DNA of 40,324 nucleotides from Bacteroidaceae bacterium (GTDB lineage Bacteria; Bacteroidota; Bacteroidia; Bacteroidales; Bacteroidaceae): the NCBI GenBank assembly GCA_017628845.1, contig JAGBYI010000005.1, positions 1 to 40,324 of the forward strand. Direction: 5' to 3'. Positions 6,927 to 15,659 of this stretch are shown here, piece after piece. The notes under the pieces are model-generated. The model was not told the DNA's origin, searched no databases, and worked only from the letters and a program-made list of their open reading frames with translations. The first letter of the stretch is position 1. The number at the start of each line of letters is the position of its first letter. A program made the translations under genes and the position numbers.

Positions 6927-9900
6927 ATGGCAGATAATTCAGGCAACAATACGTCATATATATTAGATTCCACGGAGATAGAACTGGAATTAGGCAAGAG
7001 CACGACCATTTCAATTATACCCTCACCGGGTGCCGATGACGAGGTTTCGTGGTCGAACAAATACCAGAGCAACGTTTCCATAATAAATGAGGAGCATGGC
7101 AAGGTTACGGTAAAAGCCTTGGCAGAAAGTTCGTATTCGTACATTACGGCCATGGTAAACGGTCAGGAAATAAGTCCTTCGTGCAAGGTTTCTGTCTTCT
7201 GCGTTCCTGTGGAGAGCATTAGCATAAGCACAACAGCCTTGTCAATGGAGGCTGGTGCCGCTAATCAGCTTTCTGCCAATGTGTATCCTACAAATGCAAC
7301 GGTCAAGACTATAAAATGGAGCAGTAGCGATGAGAAAGTAGCAAGCGTAGACCAGCAAGGAACCGTCGTGGCCATCGGCGGTGGTGTAGCGGTTATTTCG
7401 GCCATCTCTGAGGGCAAGGATTCCAATGGTCAATATCTGTCTAAGGAATGCGTGGTGTCTGTAGGGAAGTTTGTTACCAATGACGACCTTGACGGATATG
7501 TGAGAATTGATAATATTGCTAGTTTTGCGGATAAATATGCCAAGCAATACGACACTACTGATCCATCTAAGTACAGCGTAACGCTGAATACGTACATGCA
7601 TGACCAGACCTCTTATGAGGTCACTCTAACGCAAGGTACATCAGTAAATGAGGCAAAGAACGCACAGAAAAGTACCATCAATATTACACCTCTTCTGCTT
7701 ACTTCCATATCCTATCATAAGGAGATGTATCATCCGGGATGTTTGGAACTACTGATAGAGACAACAGCACCCCTGTCGTCGTTCTCTGGCACTGTTTCCC
7801 TGGAGTATTCCTCTTTGGTGGTGGCCAGCAAATACTACATTTTTGAAAAGAAGAAAAAGGGTACATATGTCACGCTGAAGGCATACAGCGTGGACAAGTT
7901 CCTAACCATAGATAAATTTAGCCAGGCGTTTACCGGAAAAATGCTTGTCGACGAAATTATAGAGGGCACATTGGCAAAATACAAGAAGAACCACTATTTC
8001 CAGAAGTTCTGTTCCCATATCACACATCTGCCTTCAAGCCCTACGAGTCCCGACGCCAATCCCAACAACCTGTGGAAATACATAAATTCTAATCTTCAAC
8101 ACCTTTCTATTGACCAAAAGCCCAGTACGAGATACAAAATCCTCAATGGCGCGAAGACATTGATTTCTAATATCAATGAAGCGGACCTGAAAAATGCCAC
8201 AGACTATTATGAAGTGGAACCTGTGCTCCCATACAATGTTCAATTTGAAGAGAGTTTTCACGACTTCCTCGTTCGTGTATGCAACCGTAACGGCGAATTC
8301 CTTTATGTAGAGGACAATAATTTATGCATAGGTATACCCAAAGCAACTGACAACGCTAACGCACTAATAGAATCAGGTTATGAGATAGAGTACACAGAGG
8401 AGGAGGAATCCTGCGACTATACCACTATTTCCAATAGGACTGAGTTCCCGGCAGAATATTATAAGCCCATCAGAGAGAAAGACGATGACTTTGCCAAGAA
8501 AGAAGACTACTACATTCCTGGTGCCATCTCGCTAAACCTGATTAAGCCCATAGTTGAGTCACCTCATATTCTGGATGCTATTGCTCCAACGGCAATGGCG
8601 TGCGGGGGCATCTTTGGCGTTTCCGAATTGTTCAAAAAACAGGCCAATGATGGTTTCAAGAAGAATTTCGGAGACTACACCAAGGACGATGTATATCAAT
8701 TTGTTGAGGGTGATGGTTTCGGCAACCAGTTCTATGCCGAAATACTGAAAAACGAGAAACTGGCAGAGCAGAAAAAACTGATAGTGACCAGTTCAACCTA
8801 CAAACATCATAAGTTGGGAGATACTGTAAAGGTGGACGGTAACCCCTATGTCGTGTACCAGGTACGTGGCGGTGCCAAGATAATGGATGGCATTATCGAA
8901 TCTAAAGATATAAAGAGATACAAAGAGGAGTTCGAGATGGTTCTGATTCCATATATCGGCACGAAAACAGAGGGTTCTACAGGCGGCACCACCAATTCTC
9001 CTTATCCCATACCTCTGCCCAGAAAGAATACCATCAAGCCTTCGACACAGAGGGCCACAGTGTCTGCCAACAACGACCCTATGCGATTGGGCAGGGTCAG
9101 GGTGCTTTTCGACTGGCAAGACTCCAAAGACTCGGAAAATGCCTCTCCCTGGATAAATATTGCCTCCCCGATGGCATCTAAGGAATCCGGATTTATGTTC
9201 CTTCCCGCGGCAGGTGATGCCGTTATGGTAGACTTTGTGGACGGCAATGTGGAGAACCCCTATGTGGTGGGGGCGTTCTACCTGGAGAACCGCATTCCCT
9301 CCTACCATGCCGCCACACAAAATGGTCCGTTGGTCAAGTCCATCACCTCTGCCAATGGGCATCACCTCACCTTTACCGACCTGCCAGGCAGCAAGTTTGG
9401 CGCCAATCTGCTTCCATTCTCCTATTTTGCAAAATTCGGCTTCCTCGACAGTTTGAGCACTACAGGAGACGACAACAAGCTGGGTGGTGGTTTCGAACTG
9501 GCAGACTATTATGGATTCTACTCCATCACTGGTTCTACACACGACCGCAAGGTGAGCATAAAGTCGCCCTTTGGCGATGTCTCCATCGATGCCTTCCAGG
9601 GCATCACCATCAGCGCTCCGTCTGGCAACATAAAGATAGAGGGCAAGAACGTGGACATCATTGCACGCAACAATCTGTCCATCACCTCTGGCACCAACAT
9701 TGCCAATCCTCGTTTCTATAGTCACAGTGCTGCAGGTTATGACGAGAATGATAAGGAGAACAATAGCAAGAATGTTGCCGACTTCTTCCTGTTGAAACAT
9801 CTTTTACAACCCGTGGCAGGTGCAGCCATGAAGATGAGCGTAGACCTGTCGCTATACCGCACATGGTTTGAGAGTATCTTCCGCCCCATCGGCGGCACCA

Positions 9901-10964
9901 TGCTCATCAAGTCGCACCGCTTCATGCGCCTCGAGGCAGGAAAGGGACAAACTGCCATCAACTCTAGCAAGGGTTCACTTAAAGGTAATTCCAAGACGGA
10001 AACGGTTGTAAATTTCTTCAAAAGCTCCTTCAGGGCTTTGGGCAATTATGCCTTCGATGACAAGACCAGCATTGTGCCCGACAATGTGTGGACTAGCATC
10101 ATAGCAGTTCAAGGCAAGATTGTAGATGCGTACAATAAGTATACTATTTTATGGTCTAGCTGGAATAGTTTGGAACAAAATATAATTAACAAATATAATA
10201 GTCTTACCCTTCATACATTTGGTGAGGGATTTAAAGATATTGAGGCTGTCAAGCAGAAATATCTTGAATATGTTAAAGGTTTAGATCGTCTAGTATATGA
10301 ATCTACCGACTATACAAAGGAGTTAAACAACCAGTGCTTGAGTATGATAAATACTATAAGTACAATTAATAAATTCATTAACAGCAATCTAGAAATAGAC
10401 TTTGATTTTTTAAGGGACAAATGTAATACATGGAACACCAAGATGTCATCCTGGCTTACTTCCATCTCAATTACAAACGCTGGACTGGATACTTCCAGCA
10501 ATCCACCCATGCAGGAACTCTTCCTCTCAACGGTAGAAGCGGAATGTCGCAATTGTATTTACAACAATATAAGAAAAATTTGGAACAAACAAGAAAATAA
10601 TGCTCTTAAAGACCTTATCCAAATAAGGAACATCGATAACATGGGCAACAACACGTTACCAGCCACTTTTGACGAGAAATATCTAAAAGAAAACATTACT
10701 ATCGCACACGGGTACGACGACAAGAATGCACTCCGCCTTATGGGTGTAGTGGCAGGTGGCATGGGACTTACCGGCATCATGGACGACCGCTCGTGGAGCA
10801 AGAAGGATACTGGCAACATACTCCTCTCTGCCGAAGCAGGCAAGATGTACCGCTTTGGAGCCGATGGCAGTTTCAAAGCCTATATGCCCGACGAGGCCAA
10901 CGCATGGCGTGCCTTCATCATAAAGATGATCAAGGGAGCAAAGCTAACATTACCGGAAGGGTGA
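6927..10964 (+). CDS. tssI: VgrG/TssI spike protein with N-terminal Ig-like domains and extended C-terminus
   Basis: 1345 residues, about twice a minimal VgrG. Residues 1-180 look like two bacterial Ig-like (Big2) modules; the second has the typical V-E-S-I-S-I start and I-K-W-S-S-S-D-E-K-V-A-S-V core. Residues about 180-690 correspond to the gp27-like base. An OB-fold gp5 domain follows at about 718-800 (M-R-L-G-R-V-R-V-L-F-D-W and G-D-A-V-M-V-D-F-V-D-G), then beta-helical needle repeats at about 855-935. The last 400 residues are an extension unrelated to canonical VgrG. Within it, 10141-10440 is only about 29% G+C by hand count, while lines on either side reach nearly 60%, suggesting a recently acquired segment. 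The extension may be an effector or an adaptor platform; I see no recognisable catalytic motif. It sits between the Hcp-like genes and a separate spike-like gene. Confidence 0.9.
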   Translation: MADNSGNNTSYILDSTEIELELGKSTTISIIPSPGADDEVSWSNKYQSNVSIINEEHGKVTVKALAESSYSYITAMVNGQEISPSCKVSVFCVPVESISISTTALSMEAGAANQLSANVYPTNATVKTIKWSSSDEKVASVDQQGTVVAIGGGVAVISAISEGKDSNGQYLSKECVVSVGKFVTNDDLDGYVRIDNIASFADKYAKQYDTTDPSKYSVTLNTYMHDQTSYEVTLTQGTSVNEAKNAQKSTINITPLLLTSISYHKEMYHPGCLELLIETTAPLSSFSGTVSLEYSSLVVASKYYIFEKKKKGTYVTLKAYSVDKFLTIDKFSQAFTGKMLVDEIIEGTLAKYKKNHYFQKFCSHITHLPSSPTSPDANPNNLWKYINSNLQHLSIDQKPSTRYKILNGAKTLISNINEADLKNATDYYEVEPVLPYNVQFEESFHDFLVRVCNRNGEFLYVEDNNLCIGIPKATDNANALIESGYEIEYTEEEESCDYTTISNRTEFPAEYYKPIREKDDDFAKKEDYYIPGAISLNLIKPIVESPHILDAIAPTAMACGGIFGVSELFKKQANDGFKKNFGDYTKDDVYQFVEGDGFGNQFYAEILKNEKLAEQKKLIVTSSTYKHHKLGDTVKVDGNPYVVYQVRGGAKIMDGIIESKDIKRYKEEFEMVLIPYIGTKTEGSTGGTTNSPYPIPLPRKNTIKPSTQRATVSANNDPMRLGRVRVLFDWQDSKDSENASPWINIASPMASKESGFMFLPAAGDAVMVDFVDGNVENPYVVGAFYLENRIPSYHAATQNGPLVKSITSANGHHLTFTDLPGSKFGANLLPFSYFAKFGFLDSLSTTGDDNKLGGGFELADYYGFYSITGSTHDRKVSIKSPFGDVSIDAFQGITISAPSGNIKIEGKNVDIIARNNLSITSGTNIANPRFYSHSAAGYDENDKENNSKNVADFFLLKHLLQPVAGAAMKMSVDLSLYRTWFESIFRPIGGTMLIKSHRFMRLEAGKGQTAINSSKGSLKGNSKTETVVNFFKSSFRALGNYAFDDKTSIVPDNVWTSIIAVQGKIVDAYNKYTILWSSWNSLEQNIINKYNSLTLHTFGEGFKDIEAVKQKYLEYVKGLDRLVYESTDYTKELNNQCLSMINTISTINKFINSNLEIDFDFLRDKCNTWNTKMSSWLTSISITNAGLDTSSNPPMQELFLSTVEAECRNCIYNNIRKIWNKQENNALKDLIQIRNIDNMGNNTLPATFDEKYLKENITIAHGYDDKNALRLMGVVAGGMGLTGIMDDRSWSKKDTGNILLSAEAGKMYRFGADGSFKAYMPDEANAWRAFIIKMIKGAKLTLPEG

Positions 10965-10974
10965 AGCCGGCAGG

Positions 10975-11027
10975 GTGAAAACTGATTTCCGTTGTCCACA
11001 CTCTGTGGCTCATAGTTTTCACTTTTG
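10975..11027 (+). terminator. Two-tier hairpin between vgrG and the spike-like gene
   Basis: A 9-bp outer stem (10975-10983 with 11014-11022) contains an inner 5-bp hairpin with a 3-nt loop (10996-11000 with 11004-11008), followed by TTTTG. It lies in the 123-bp gap after vgrG. Partial termination or mRNA stabilisation are both possible. Confidence 0.5.
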
Positions 11028-11087
11028 ACTTTAGCCCCCTACGGGCATAGGCCTTTGGTTCCCTTTTCCGTTTAAAAACACATTCGC

Positions 11088-12908
11088 ATGAATACAACCG
11101 CATACAAATTCGAACAATGGCAGGAAGAACTGGAGAAACTCCAGAGCAATGTCAAAAAAGAATTGGAAAACATCCGCAAGAGCAAGGAAGAGGTTCAGCA
11201 GATAAAACAAGAACTGATGTACATGCTGGAGGATGTGCCCGGAGTTTCTCTGGGAAAATACATCCGCGACGATAATCGCATCATCATCTCTGCTCCCGAA
11301 ATCATCATAGGCAACGTTGATGCCGATGGAGTGCTCTGGAATGGAAGCAGCAGCATAGTGCTGCGTGGCACACAGGTCAGCTTGGAAGCTAGCGGACAAA
11401 AGGGCGCCTCCACTGGCACCATAATTTCGCGTGCTTCCCGAATACACTCCGTGGCAGAAGACCCTGGTGCCGACGGTACGGAACATGTGGTTCAAGATGT
11501 ATCTGAAGTAGTATCGCAAGCCAAGGCCATATCCCTTAAAAGCGAGAACGCCAAGGGCACCTTCACCACACATCCGAGTGCCGGAACACTGGGCATAGAG
11601 TTCAACTCGGAAACCACCGTGCAGGTGCTCGCCACCCTGTCCAACAGCCACAAGGCAGACCACCTGAAGCAATGCTGCGATGTACTGAATAATCGTGCCA
11701 AGGACCTCGAGTCCAGTGCCAAGGACCTGAAAAAGCAGGTGGAATCGCGCATGAAGGACCTCAAGGGACTGCTCGACTTTGACAATATGGTTGCCAATCA
11801 GGTGACTGCACGTACCAGTTTCCTCGACATCGACGAACTCTACGAAAACTTCAATTCCGATTCCGTCAGCCTATACTCTGCCATGGCAGAATATTTCAGG
11901 ACTCTCTCGGCATTGGCAGAGACTAACCGTCAGCTGTCGTGCATTGAGGAGATGAAGAAGGATGTGGACAAGAAAAAATCCACTTTCAAGGATACGAGCA
12001 CAGGTACCAGCATCAGCATGCTTTCCGAAAGGGTAGACGCCTACTCGATGGACGGCGACGGCAACTATCGCGAGAACCCCGAGGCGGGAGTGAGCATAAC
12101 GGCAAGAAACGTGAGCATAGCCAGCACCATGCAGGACGAATCCCTGCAGAAGGATGGAAACATCAGTCTCTCCGCACAGAATGTGGACATCAGCACCGTC
12201 AACTCCAAGGTGGAGCGCAACTCCAAGGGCGAGATTACCAAGGGTGACTATCCTGCCGTGGGCAATGTGCGTATAGCATCCAAGAGCATTGCCCTGGAAT
12301 CCTTAGACTATGAGTGGAAGGACAAGAAGAAGCAGGAAAAGGCGCTTGCCAAGGACGGTTCCTTGAGTATACGCGTGGAGAATACCGAACTTTCTGCTAC
12401 CGAAACCGAGGGAAAGGCCACTGGACGTGTGGAGGTGAATGCCAAGAAGGTGGAGATAAAGTCGGTGGATGTGGACCAGGAGAAGCGCACGGAGAAATCC
12501 CTTGCCACGGGAAGCAGCATGCTACTGCTGTCGGAAAAGATGCTTATGGGTTCACGCGACTCAAAGACGCGAAGCAAGCAGATGCAGATGGTTTCGGACC
12601 AGACCGCCATACTGGCCGACACAACACTGGAGTTGCAGCAGGACAAGGCCATTGTGCAGCTCTCGGGTGGCAATACCTCTGTTTGTGGCGGCAATCTGGA
12701 CCTATACGGCAAGACCACCCTGCAGGGCGACGTTACAGCCAAGGGTGCCATAAGCGGTGGCGACCTGGAGGTAAAGAACATGGAGGTGAAGAGTTCATTC
12801 AAGTCGCCATGTACCAGCGAGGGCATGGCAGTACCCGGTGCTCCTGCCACAGGCAAGCTCACTGCTAAGCTGAAGGAAGAAGAACTGAAGGCCGAGGAAA
12901 AGAAATAA
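11088..12908 (+). CDS. Coiled-coil and beta-repeat protein, spike-like, unknown function
   Basis: 606 residues that I do not recognise as a named family. It begins with a charged coiled coil (about 8-45), and further helical stretches lie at about 195-240 and 285-310. From about 310 to 585 the sequence alternates short strands in a repeating pattern (for example G-N-I-S-L-S-A-Q-N-V-D-I-S-T, G-N-V-R-I-A-S-K-S-I-A-L-E-S, V-E-V-N-A-K-K-V-E-I-K-S). This resembles the needle repeats of VgrG (residues 855-935 of the gene upstream), where similar phrases build a trimeric beta-helix. The C-terminus is lysine/glutamate-rich. A trimeric needle or spike extension is the simplest reading; a structural cargo or effector carrier is possible. 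It is the last + strand gene before a convergent cluster. Confidence 0.7.
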   Translation: MNTTAYKFEQWQEELEKLQSNVKKELENIRKSKEEVQQIKQELMYMLEDVPGVSLGKYIRDDNRIIISAPEIIIGNVDADGVLWNGSSSIVLRGTQVSLEASGQKGASTGTIISRASRIHSVAEDPGADGTEHVVQDVSEVVSQAKAISLKSENAKGTFTTHPSAGTLGIEFNSETTVQVLATLSNSHKADHLKQCCDVLNNRAKDLESSAKDLKKQVESRMKDLKGLLDFDNMVANQVTARTSFLDIDELYENFNSDSVSLYSAMAEYFRTLSALAETNRQLSCIEEMKKDVDKKKSTFKDTSTGTSISMLSERVDAYSMDGDGNYRENPEAGVSITARNVSIASTMQDESLQKDGNISLSAQNVDISTVNSKVERNSKGEITKGDYPAVGNVRIASKSIALESLDYEWKDKKKQEKALAKDGSLSIRVENTELSATETEGKATGRVEVNAKKVEIKSVDVDQEKRTEKSLATGSSMLLLSEKMLMGSRDSKTRSKQMQMVSDQTAILADTTLELQQDKAIVQLSGGNTSVCGGNLDLYGKTTLQGDVTAKGAISGGDLEVKNMEVKSSFKSPCTSEGMAVPGAPATGKLTAKLKEEELKAEEKK

Positions 12909-12920
12909 TGTAAACAACAG

Positions 12921-12987
12921 AGTCCTCCTGCTAAGAGTACTGCAGTACTCCTATTAAGGGGATTCGAGTACTCTTAGCAGGAGGACT
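12921..12987. terminator. Perfect 21-bp inverted repeat between convergent operons
   Basis: Positions 12921-12941 are the exact reverse complement of 12967-12987, with a 25-nt loop. The inner edge of the left arm (12936-12949) is itself a 14-bp perfect palindrome, so an alternative smaller hairpin can form. It separates the + strand spike gene from the - strand PAAR-like gene, so a bidirectional terminator is likely, though there is no T-run on either side. Confidence 0.7.
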
Positions 12988-13012
12988 GGCTTGTCTACGG
13001 GAAGGCTTACGG

Positions 13013-13402
13013 TTACTTTGCCGTAGTGTTCTCTGTATGTCCCGGGTTGGTGATGGATATGTTGCCACCGTAGGCGCACATCAGTTTGCAGTTGTCCAGC
13101 AGGGCAGGCATGTTGGTGATGAGTTCCTTGCCTCCGGGTGCCCATGGAGCCACGATAACCGGTATGCAGGGCATGGGGGTGAGTACGCCCATGGCGGCCG
13201 CCGTGGCAGATGCCACCGTGGGGTTGGACATGGACTGGCACATGCCGAAGGGCATGATGTTTACCATAGGCGCAAAGTCCATTATCGTTGCCTTGGGTTT
13301 GTTTTGGATCATGGGGCGCAAAGGCACAGTTACTATCAGCGTGGATGGGGCAAGCCCGAAAGTGCATTTCAGCATGGCGCCCATACATACGTATTTTGCC
13401 AT
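13013..13402 (-). CDS. DUF4280 PAAR-like spike-tip protein
   Basis: 129 residues matching the DUF4280 (PAAR-like) family. It has an early C-M-G-A-M-L-K-C-T-F-G pair of cysteines, P-M-V-N-I-M-P-F-G-M-C in the middle, V-L-T-P-M-P-C-I-P followed by a P-W-A-P-G segment, and a closing K-L-M-C-A-Y-G-G-N-I-S-I-T-N-P-G. Small proteins of this kind cap the VgrG needle; the conserved cysteines probably hold a metal as in PAAR tips. There is no toxin extension, so it would be a plain tip. It ends the - strand cluster and begins 5 bp after the RRF-like gene stop, so the two are translationally close and may work together. Confidence 0.88.
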   Translation of the reverse strand: MAKYVCMGAMLKCTFGLAPSTLIVTVPLRPMIQNKPKATIMDFAPMVNIMPFGMCQSMSNPTVASATAAAMGVLTPMPCIPVIVAPWAPGGKELITNMPALLDNCKLMCAYGGNISITNPGHTENTTAK

Positions 13403-13407
13403 AGGAT

Positions 13408-14109
13408 TTATTCTTTTTCGTCTTTCATGTTCATGCTGAAAACATTCTGGCTGCTATGCGCCGCTTGCATCTCCTCGTCCTGCCGGGTCTGTTCGGCATG
13501 TTCGGCATGGTATTGCAGATAGGCATCTTCCACCTCCTTGGTCTTGTCGTCCCTGAGTTTGTTGCACATTTCCATATGCTGGTCGTACAGTGCCTGTAGC
13601 TTTTCCTTGGCCTTGTCCACGGTTTCGGCAGGCAAGCCTATCATGCTGGCCGTCATTTTGGCAGTTCCCGTGGTAAAGGCGACGTCCATCTTGGCGGTTA
13701 CAAGTTCGTACTTTGCCTTTATGTAATCCATGCACACATCCCGGCGGTTCTCGTTGACAGTGGGCATGGTGAAATGTATTGTCACCTCTTCTTCGTCGGT
13801 CAGTTCGTTACGCTCTGTCTTTTCCTCCATTTTGAATTCGGGATGCTCTGTCTGTATGGCCTTGCATACAGGGAAGACTTGCTTTGCCCCCTTGGGTGTG
13901 ATGGCAAAAGTGTAGTCGTCCTCAAGGCTGATTTCCGCCACTTCTTCCAGATTCATCTCGTCGCCGTTCACCTCCACCGTAGTGGAGAGCAGGGCTATGG
14001 GGTCTGCCTTTATGCACAGGTTTCCCAGATGAAAATAGTAAAGTGTGACATAACCTTGCAATTTGGATTTCGTTTCGTTGAAGATTTCATTTGGTGTCTT
14101 ATGGCTCAT
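13408..14109 (-). CDS. Ribosome-recycling-factor-like protein in T6SS accessory cluster
   Basis: 233 residues, no signal peptide. From about residue 28 to 190 it can be aligned by eye with ribosome recycling factor (RRF): A-D-P-I-A-L-L then V-E-V-N-G followed by L-E-E-V-A-E-I-S-L-E-D-D (RRF: A-S-P-S-L-L, V-E-Y-Y-G, L-R-Q-L-A-S-V-T-V-E-D-S), V-C-K-A-I (V-E-K-A-I), V-T-I-H-F-T-M-P-T-V-N-E-N-R-R (I-R-V-P-L-P-P-L-T-E-E-R-R), then a long helical hairpin. A C-terminal charged, glutamine-rich tail of about 40 residues is extra. A second, divergent RRF here suggests a protein repurposed for the secretion system, as chaperone, adaptor or ribosome-directed cargo; function is inference. The PAAR-like gene follows by 5 bp and a PEGA-repeat gene precedes it by 80 bp. 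Confidence 0.65.
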   Translation of the reverse strand: MSHKTPNEIFNETKSKLQGYVTLYYFHLGNLCIKADPIALLSTTVEVNGDEMNLEEVAEISLEDDYTFAITPKGAKQVFPVCKAIQTEHPEFKMEEKTERNELTDEEEVTIHFTMPTVNENRRDVCMDYIKAKYELVTAKMDVAFTTGTAKMTASMIGLPAETVDKAKEKLQALYDQHMEMCNKLRDDKTKEVEDAYLQYHAEHAEQTRQDEEMQAAHSSQNVFSMNMKDEKE

Positions 14110-14189
14110 ATTGTATATGTGTTGTTTTTGGCACGCTTTCAGGTGAAGTGGCAGAGCTTTGCGGAGTATACGGGGTGGGGCAGGTGCTT

Positions 14190-15515
14190 TCAGTTTCCTG
14201 TTTTCAGTTTGCCCTCGATTCTCAGCATATCGTTCCCCCTTATGGTGATAATCCGTTCGTAGGGTTTATATCCGTCCTTGGTGATTCGTAGCAAATACTT
14301 CTTCCTAATATGAAGATTGGGAATGATGCATGGGGTGGAACCTGCCAGTTTGCCGTCCAGCCACACCTGGGCGTCCACTACGTTGCATGATACGCTCAGC
14401 CACCCGTAGGAGGCATATGGAGTGGGCATCTTCACTTGCTGCCGGCTTCCGCCACCTACCTGCACATATTGTGTGCGCGACTCTAGGCCGTCCTTGCGCG
14501 TGCTTACGGCATATACGCCAGGTTCCAGCAGTTCTTTCCACGAGCCATGTCCAACCATTTCGCGGTTTACCCAAATTTCGGTACTGTCGTCAAAGGCTTG
14601 GATGTAAAAGGAATCGGGCTGCTCGTCATTGGCAATGAGGGATGTGGCGGCATCGTGTCCGGCAGCAGTACCGATGCCTGGCAAATCGCCGTTGCTGTTT
14701 TTGGCAAATTCGCCACCGATGGACAGGGTACGCCGTTCTCCTGAAGCAAGTGTAACCGGATTGCGGTAAATGCACAATGTGCCGTGATATAGGGCGAGTT
14801 CGTGTATCCCGGGTGAAATGCGTCCGCTGCGTGCCTTGCCCTTGCCAATAGGATTGCCGTTGAGACGGATTTCAGCATCGGGTACTTTGGAAGTCACTTC
14901 CAGATATGAATACAACGGATGCAGGCTGATATGCATGTCCAGTCGGGAAGTGTCCGAAAGAACGAAGGTGTCGGTAAGTTCCTCGTAGAACGGAGTCTCA
15001 ACTCTGATACTATGCCTGCCGATGGGCAGCAAGACCTGCAGCTGTCCCGACAGAATGCGATGCATGGTGCTGTCTATAGTGACTATTGCCTGAGAGGGCT
15101 GCAAATGGAATACCGCCCACTGATGAGAGACAGAGAATTCCTTGTCCGGACTGTCTGTAATAAGCTGCGCCTGATAATGCTTTTTGCGGCGCAGGGGACT
15201 GCCAGGGACTTTCCATGCGAGTTGTCCGTAGTCGGGATGCTTGATGGTAAAAAATGTGGTCATGTCTGGCAACATCAGAGTTACCATGCCGTCTCCCTCC
15301 TGGACCGGTATGGGTTGCTTGCCGATAAGGAACTCAAACCCTTTCTCTTGTGTGTATAGGTCCAGCAATGCAAACTGCTTGTCCACGGTGTATGTCCTTG
15401 GATGCAGAAGCGGTTGCTTGAGCCTTGCGAAATCTGCCACCTTGATCTGCTGGGCAGAAATCAGCGCAGGCACAAGGCACAGCATGCACAGTATGGCATG
15501 AAGAAGCCTGTTCAT
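14190..15515 (-). CDS. Exported PEGA-repeat protein
   Basis: 441 residues from the ATG at 15515, which gives a good signal peptide (M-N-R-L-L-H... cleavage after I-S-A before Q-Q) and is preceded directly by AGAGGA; the longer frame reaching 15626 lacks this. After an N-terminal domain of about 140 residues, about four PEGA-type beta modules follow. The clearest are at the C-terminus (A-Q-V-W-L-D-G-K-L-A-G-S-T-P and Y-L-L-R-I-T-K-D-G-Y) and in the middle (A-E-I-R-L-N-G-N-P-I-G-K-G). PEGA domains are surface or periplasmic beta modules often attached to envelope machines. It is divergent from the E1-like gene and leads the cluster with the RRF-like and PAAR-like genes, so a periplasmic role in this T6SS is likely. 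No enzyme motif is visible. Confidence 0.8.
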   Translation of the reverse strand: MNRLLHAILCMLCLVPALISAQQIKVADFARLKQPLLHPRTYTVDKQFALLDLYTQEKGFEFLIGKQPIPVQEGDGMVTLMLPDMTTFFTIKHPDYGQLAWKVPGSPLRRKKHYQAQLITDSPDKEFSVSHQWAVFHLQPSQAIVTIDSTMHRILSGQLQVLLPIGRHSIRVETPFYEELTDTFVLSDTSRLDMHISLHPLYSYLEVTSKVPDAEIRLNGNPIGKGKARSGRISPGIHELALYHGTLCIYRNPVTLASGERRTLSIGGEFAKNSNGDLPGIGTAAGHDAATSLIANDEQPDSFYIQAFDDSTEIWVNREMVGHGSWKELLEPGVYAVSTRKDGLESRTQYVQVGGGSRQQVKMPTPYASYGWLSVSCNVVDAQVWLDGKLAGSTPCIIPNLHIRKKYLLRITKDGYKPYERIITIRGNDMLRIEGKLKTGN

Positions 15516-15651
15516 TCCTCTTGATGTATGGTTTCCAATATTTTGAGTCCGAAGATACGCTTTTTTGAAATAACTATAGAGCAATGGCGTAGCCTTTTTA
15601 ATGTTTTTGAAAAAAAAACGTTGCAAAGAATGGTATTTCCCAATGTTTTCC

Positions 15652-15659
15652 TATCTTTG
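15652..15659 (+). promoter_or_regulatory. -7 promoter element of the second T6SS (E1-tssGKEF-Ubl-E2) operon
   Basis: TATCTTTG matches the Bacteroides -7 consensus TAnnTTTG. The first plausible start codon is 28 bp downstream (15688). No good -33 TTTG is found at the usual distance, so the promoter may need an activator. On the opposite strand only a one-mismatch element (CGAAGATA on the + strand, 15550-15557) is available for the divergent PEGA gene. Confidence 0.55.

Noticed and set aside
12314..12868. 184-codon frames on both strands
   Set aside because: Both lie inside the repetitive spike-like gene and arise from its codon bias.
12921..12987. Inverted repeat as ends of an insertion sequence
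   Set aside because: The arms are only 25 nt apart and no transposase or target duplication is visible.
11088..15515. Toxin-immunity pair
   Set aside because: None of the accessory genes shows a catalytic toxin motif, and no small immunity-like gene follows vgrG or the PAAR-like gene. The VgrG extension remains the only effector candidate.
15516..15626. Longer start for the PEGA protein
   Set aside because: It would bury the signal peptide that begins at 15515 behind 37 extra residues.
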